A stretch of DNA of 41,814 nucleotides from CADCTM01 sp049671305 (GTDB lineage: Bacteria > Cyanobacteriota > Cyanobacteriia > Cyanobacteriales > Coleofasciculaceae). The translations under genes and the position numbers were made by a program. A model generated the notes under the pieces. It saw only the letters and a program-made list of their open reading frames with translations, searched no databases and was not told the origin of the DNA. Location of the stretch: NCBI GenBank assembly GCA_049671305.1, contig JBATUR010000109.1, positions 1 through 41,814 on the forward strand. The letters run 5' to 3'. This document shows, in pieces, positions 40,696 to 41,814 of this stretch. Every line of letters starts with the position of its first letter. Position 1 is the stretch's first letter.

Positions 40696-41580
40696 TTACC
40701 CTAAAGTCGCTCTCACCATATTCAGGGGAAACCCTAAAGTTTCACGCTGCTGCAAATACTGTTGAGCCACACGCCGTGCTAAATTACGGATCCTGCCAAT
40801 GTAACGTGTTCGCTCAGTAACAGAAATAACTCCCCTCGCATCAAGCAAGTTAAAGGTGTGAGAACACTTCAAAACGTAGTCTAATGTAGGCAAAACCAGT
40901 CCTTTTTGGCTCAGTTGCTCTGCTTCTTGCTCATAAAGACTAAATAGCGTAAACAACAATTCAGGGTTGGATGCTTCAAAATTGTAAGTACATTGCTCAA
41001 CTTCTCCTTGAAGATGCACATCTCCATAACTAATTTGACCATTCCAATCAATTTTTGAGATAGCATCCACATTTTGTAGATACATGGCTAGCCGTTCCAA
41101 ACCATAGGTTATTTCAATAGAGACAGGACGACAGTCAACACCACCGCACTGTTGGAAGTAGGTAAATTGAGTAACTTCCATTCCATCCAACCACACCTCC
41201 CAGCCAACACCCCAAGCGCCTAGGGTTGGGGATTCCCAGTTGTCTTCAACAAACCTAATGTCGTGATCTTCAGGGCAAATACCCAGTGCTTTCAAAGATT
41301 TTAGATAAATCTCTTGAATATTGTCAGGTGAAGGCTTAATCAGAACCTGGTACTGATAGTAGTGTTGGAAGCGATTGGGATTTTCACCATAGCGCCCATC
41401 AGTTGGTCGTCGGCACGGTTCGACATAAGCGACAGCCCAGGGTTCAGGACCTATTGCTCTTAGGAAGGTATGAGGATTCATTGTGCCTGCCCCTTTCTCT
41501 GTATCGTAAGGCTGGGCAATCAAGCAACCCTGCTCACTCCAAAATTGATGCAAGGTTGCAATTATCGATTGAAAATTCAT
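40696..41580 (-). CDS. glyQ: Glycine--tRNA ligase alpha subunit
   Basis: GlyQ and GlyS form the bacterial-type tetrameric enzyme that charges tRNA-Gly; alpha holds the aminoacylation site. The protein has 294 residues, as usual, and begins MNFQSIIATLHQFWSEQGC. Class II motifs are easy to see: TFLRAIGPEPWAVAYVEPCR near 38, PTDGRYGENPNR near 59, WEVWLDGMEVTQFTYFQQ near 128 and EITYGLERLAMYLQ near 156. glyS is not next to it, which is normal in cyanobacteria, where glyQ and glyS are separate. No terminator is clear downstream. Confidence 0.97.
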   Translation of the reverse strand: MNFQSIIATLHQFWSEQGCLIAQPYDTEKGAGTMNPHTFLRAIGPEPWAVAYVEPCRRPTDGRYGENPNRFQHYYQYQVLIKPSPDNIQEIYLKSLKALGICPEDHDIRFVEDNWESPTLGAWGVGWEVWLDGMEVTQFTYFQQCGGVDCRPVSIEITYGLERLAMYLQNVDAISKIDWNGQISYGDVHLQGEVEQCTYNFEASNPELLFTLFSLYEQEAEQLSQKGLVLPTLDYVLKCSHTFNLLDARGVISVTERTRYIGRIRNLARRVAQQYLQQRETLGFPLNMVRATLG

Positions 41581-41694
41581 TTATATCTCCGCTCGGCTCA
41601 AGTCTAAACAGGCTAACGCTGTTAATCTATTTTTACTCAAATGCAGTACCAAAGCTGAGTTGCAGCTAATTTTGATTAATTTTCCGCAAAAGGG

Positions 41695-41723
41695 TTGACA
41701 ACTCTTGTGGGAGTGGATATATT
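41695..41723 (+). promoter_or_regulatory. Near-consensus sigma-70 promoter
   Basis: TTGACA (41695-41700) is a perfect -35 box and TATATT (41718-41723) a 5/6 -10 box at the ideal 17-base spacing. This is the strongest promoter in the window and points out of its right end, with a start expected near 41730. It is divergent from glyQ. Confidence 0.8.
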
Positions 41724-41814
41724 AGTAAAGCGCTCAAAGGAAGCCAAGGCGGACTGAGAGTAGCGCCCCGAACCTAGACAAGCTAATAGTTTAAAAGTTT
41801 AACATACAAAAGCC
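41724..41814 (+). other. Probable leader of an rRNA operon (16S expected beyond the window)
   Basis: The transcribed stretch contains GCGCT (41730-41734) that can pair with AGCGC (41762-41766), then CGAACCTAGACAAGCTAATAG, which resembles the 'GAACCTTGA(A/C)AA(C)TGAATAG' leader before 16S rRNA in cyanobacteria and Firmicutes. No ORF starts here. The assignment rests on memory of these leaders and on the strong promoter; the 16S gene itself is not in the window. Confidence 0.4.

Noticed and set aside
40635..40820. Plus-strand frame of 61 codons upstream of and over the glyQ 3' end
   Set aside because: No ribosome binding site or pattern; its second half is antisense to glyQ.
1..41814. CRISPR array
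   Set aside because: No regularly spaced repeats of 25-40 bases were seen anywhere in the window.

Overview
The window is chromosomal DNA from a cyanobacterium. The evidence is psbX (photosystem II), a Ycf66 protein, a DUF1830 protein, many copies of the HIP1 octamer GCGATCGC, and multidomain two-component proteins typical of large-genome, probably filamentous or Chroococcidiopsis-like, cyanobacteria. The sequence is AT-rich to moderate, and no plasmid or phage backbone genes are seen.

Region 1 (1-12.3 kb) is a signal-transduction block. It opens with the 3' part of a hybrid histidine kinase whose receiver has lost its phospho-acceptor Asp. Two tandem receiver-kinase genes with near-identical receivers but different kinase cores follow, then an acyl-CoA-dehydrogenase-like gene. 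On the minus strand lie a small unknown gene, a response regulator overlapping the 3' end of a five-PAS membrane histidine kinase, and a large transcription factor (receiver, winged helix, Hpt, receiver, receiver). Between the last two is a plus-strand protein with a domain like the C-terminal domain of RNA polymerase alpha. Intergenic DNA here carries a repeated TTCAC-N6-TTCAC motif.

Region 2 (12.6-18.5 kb) is mostly housekeeping and conserved cyanobacterial genes: a membrane protein with an internal duplication, a SpoIID/LytB-type exported protein, RNase Z, a small Cys-rich protein, CobU and a conserved unknown.

Region 3 (18.6-25.8 kb) holds two family-2 glycosyltransferases and a WcaF-like acetyltransferase (an exopolysaccharide-type operon), a PAS-Crp/Fnr fusion regulator, a DUF1830 gene behind a structured-looking leader, a CheR-PAS protein and a metallophosphoesterase.

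Region 4 (26.0-32.4 kb) is a six-gene polysaccharide operon: polymerase/ligase, flippase, three glycosyltransferase-type genes and an Fe(II)/2-oxoglutarate dioxygenase. It lies in a ~7.5 kb stretch with no HIP1 site and ends just before tRNA-Leu(GAG), so it may be a variable or transferred island.

Region 5 (32.8-41.8 kb) is core genome: accC, a YggT protein, psbX, ycf66, three tandem small PD40/TolB-like lipoproteins, a ComEC protein whose C-terminal metallo-beta-lactamase domain has lost its metal ligands, a DUF4079 membrane protein and glyQ. The window ends in a near-consensus sigma-70 promoter and a leader resembling that of an rRNA operon.

The most notable signals are the receiver duplication, the alpha-CTD-like protein, the tandem TTCAC motif, the split-propeller lipoprotein trio, the degenerate ComEC domain and the candidate structured leader. 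No CRISPR array, transposase or integrase was recognised.
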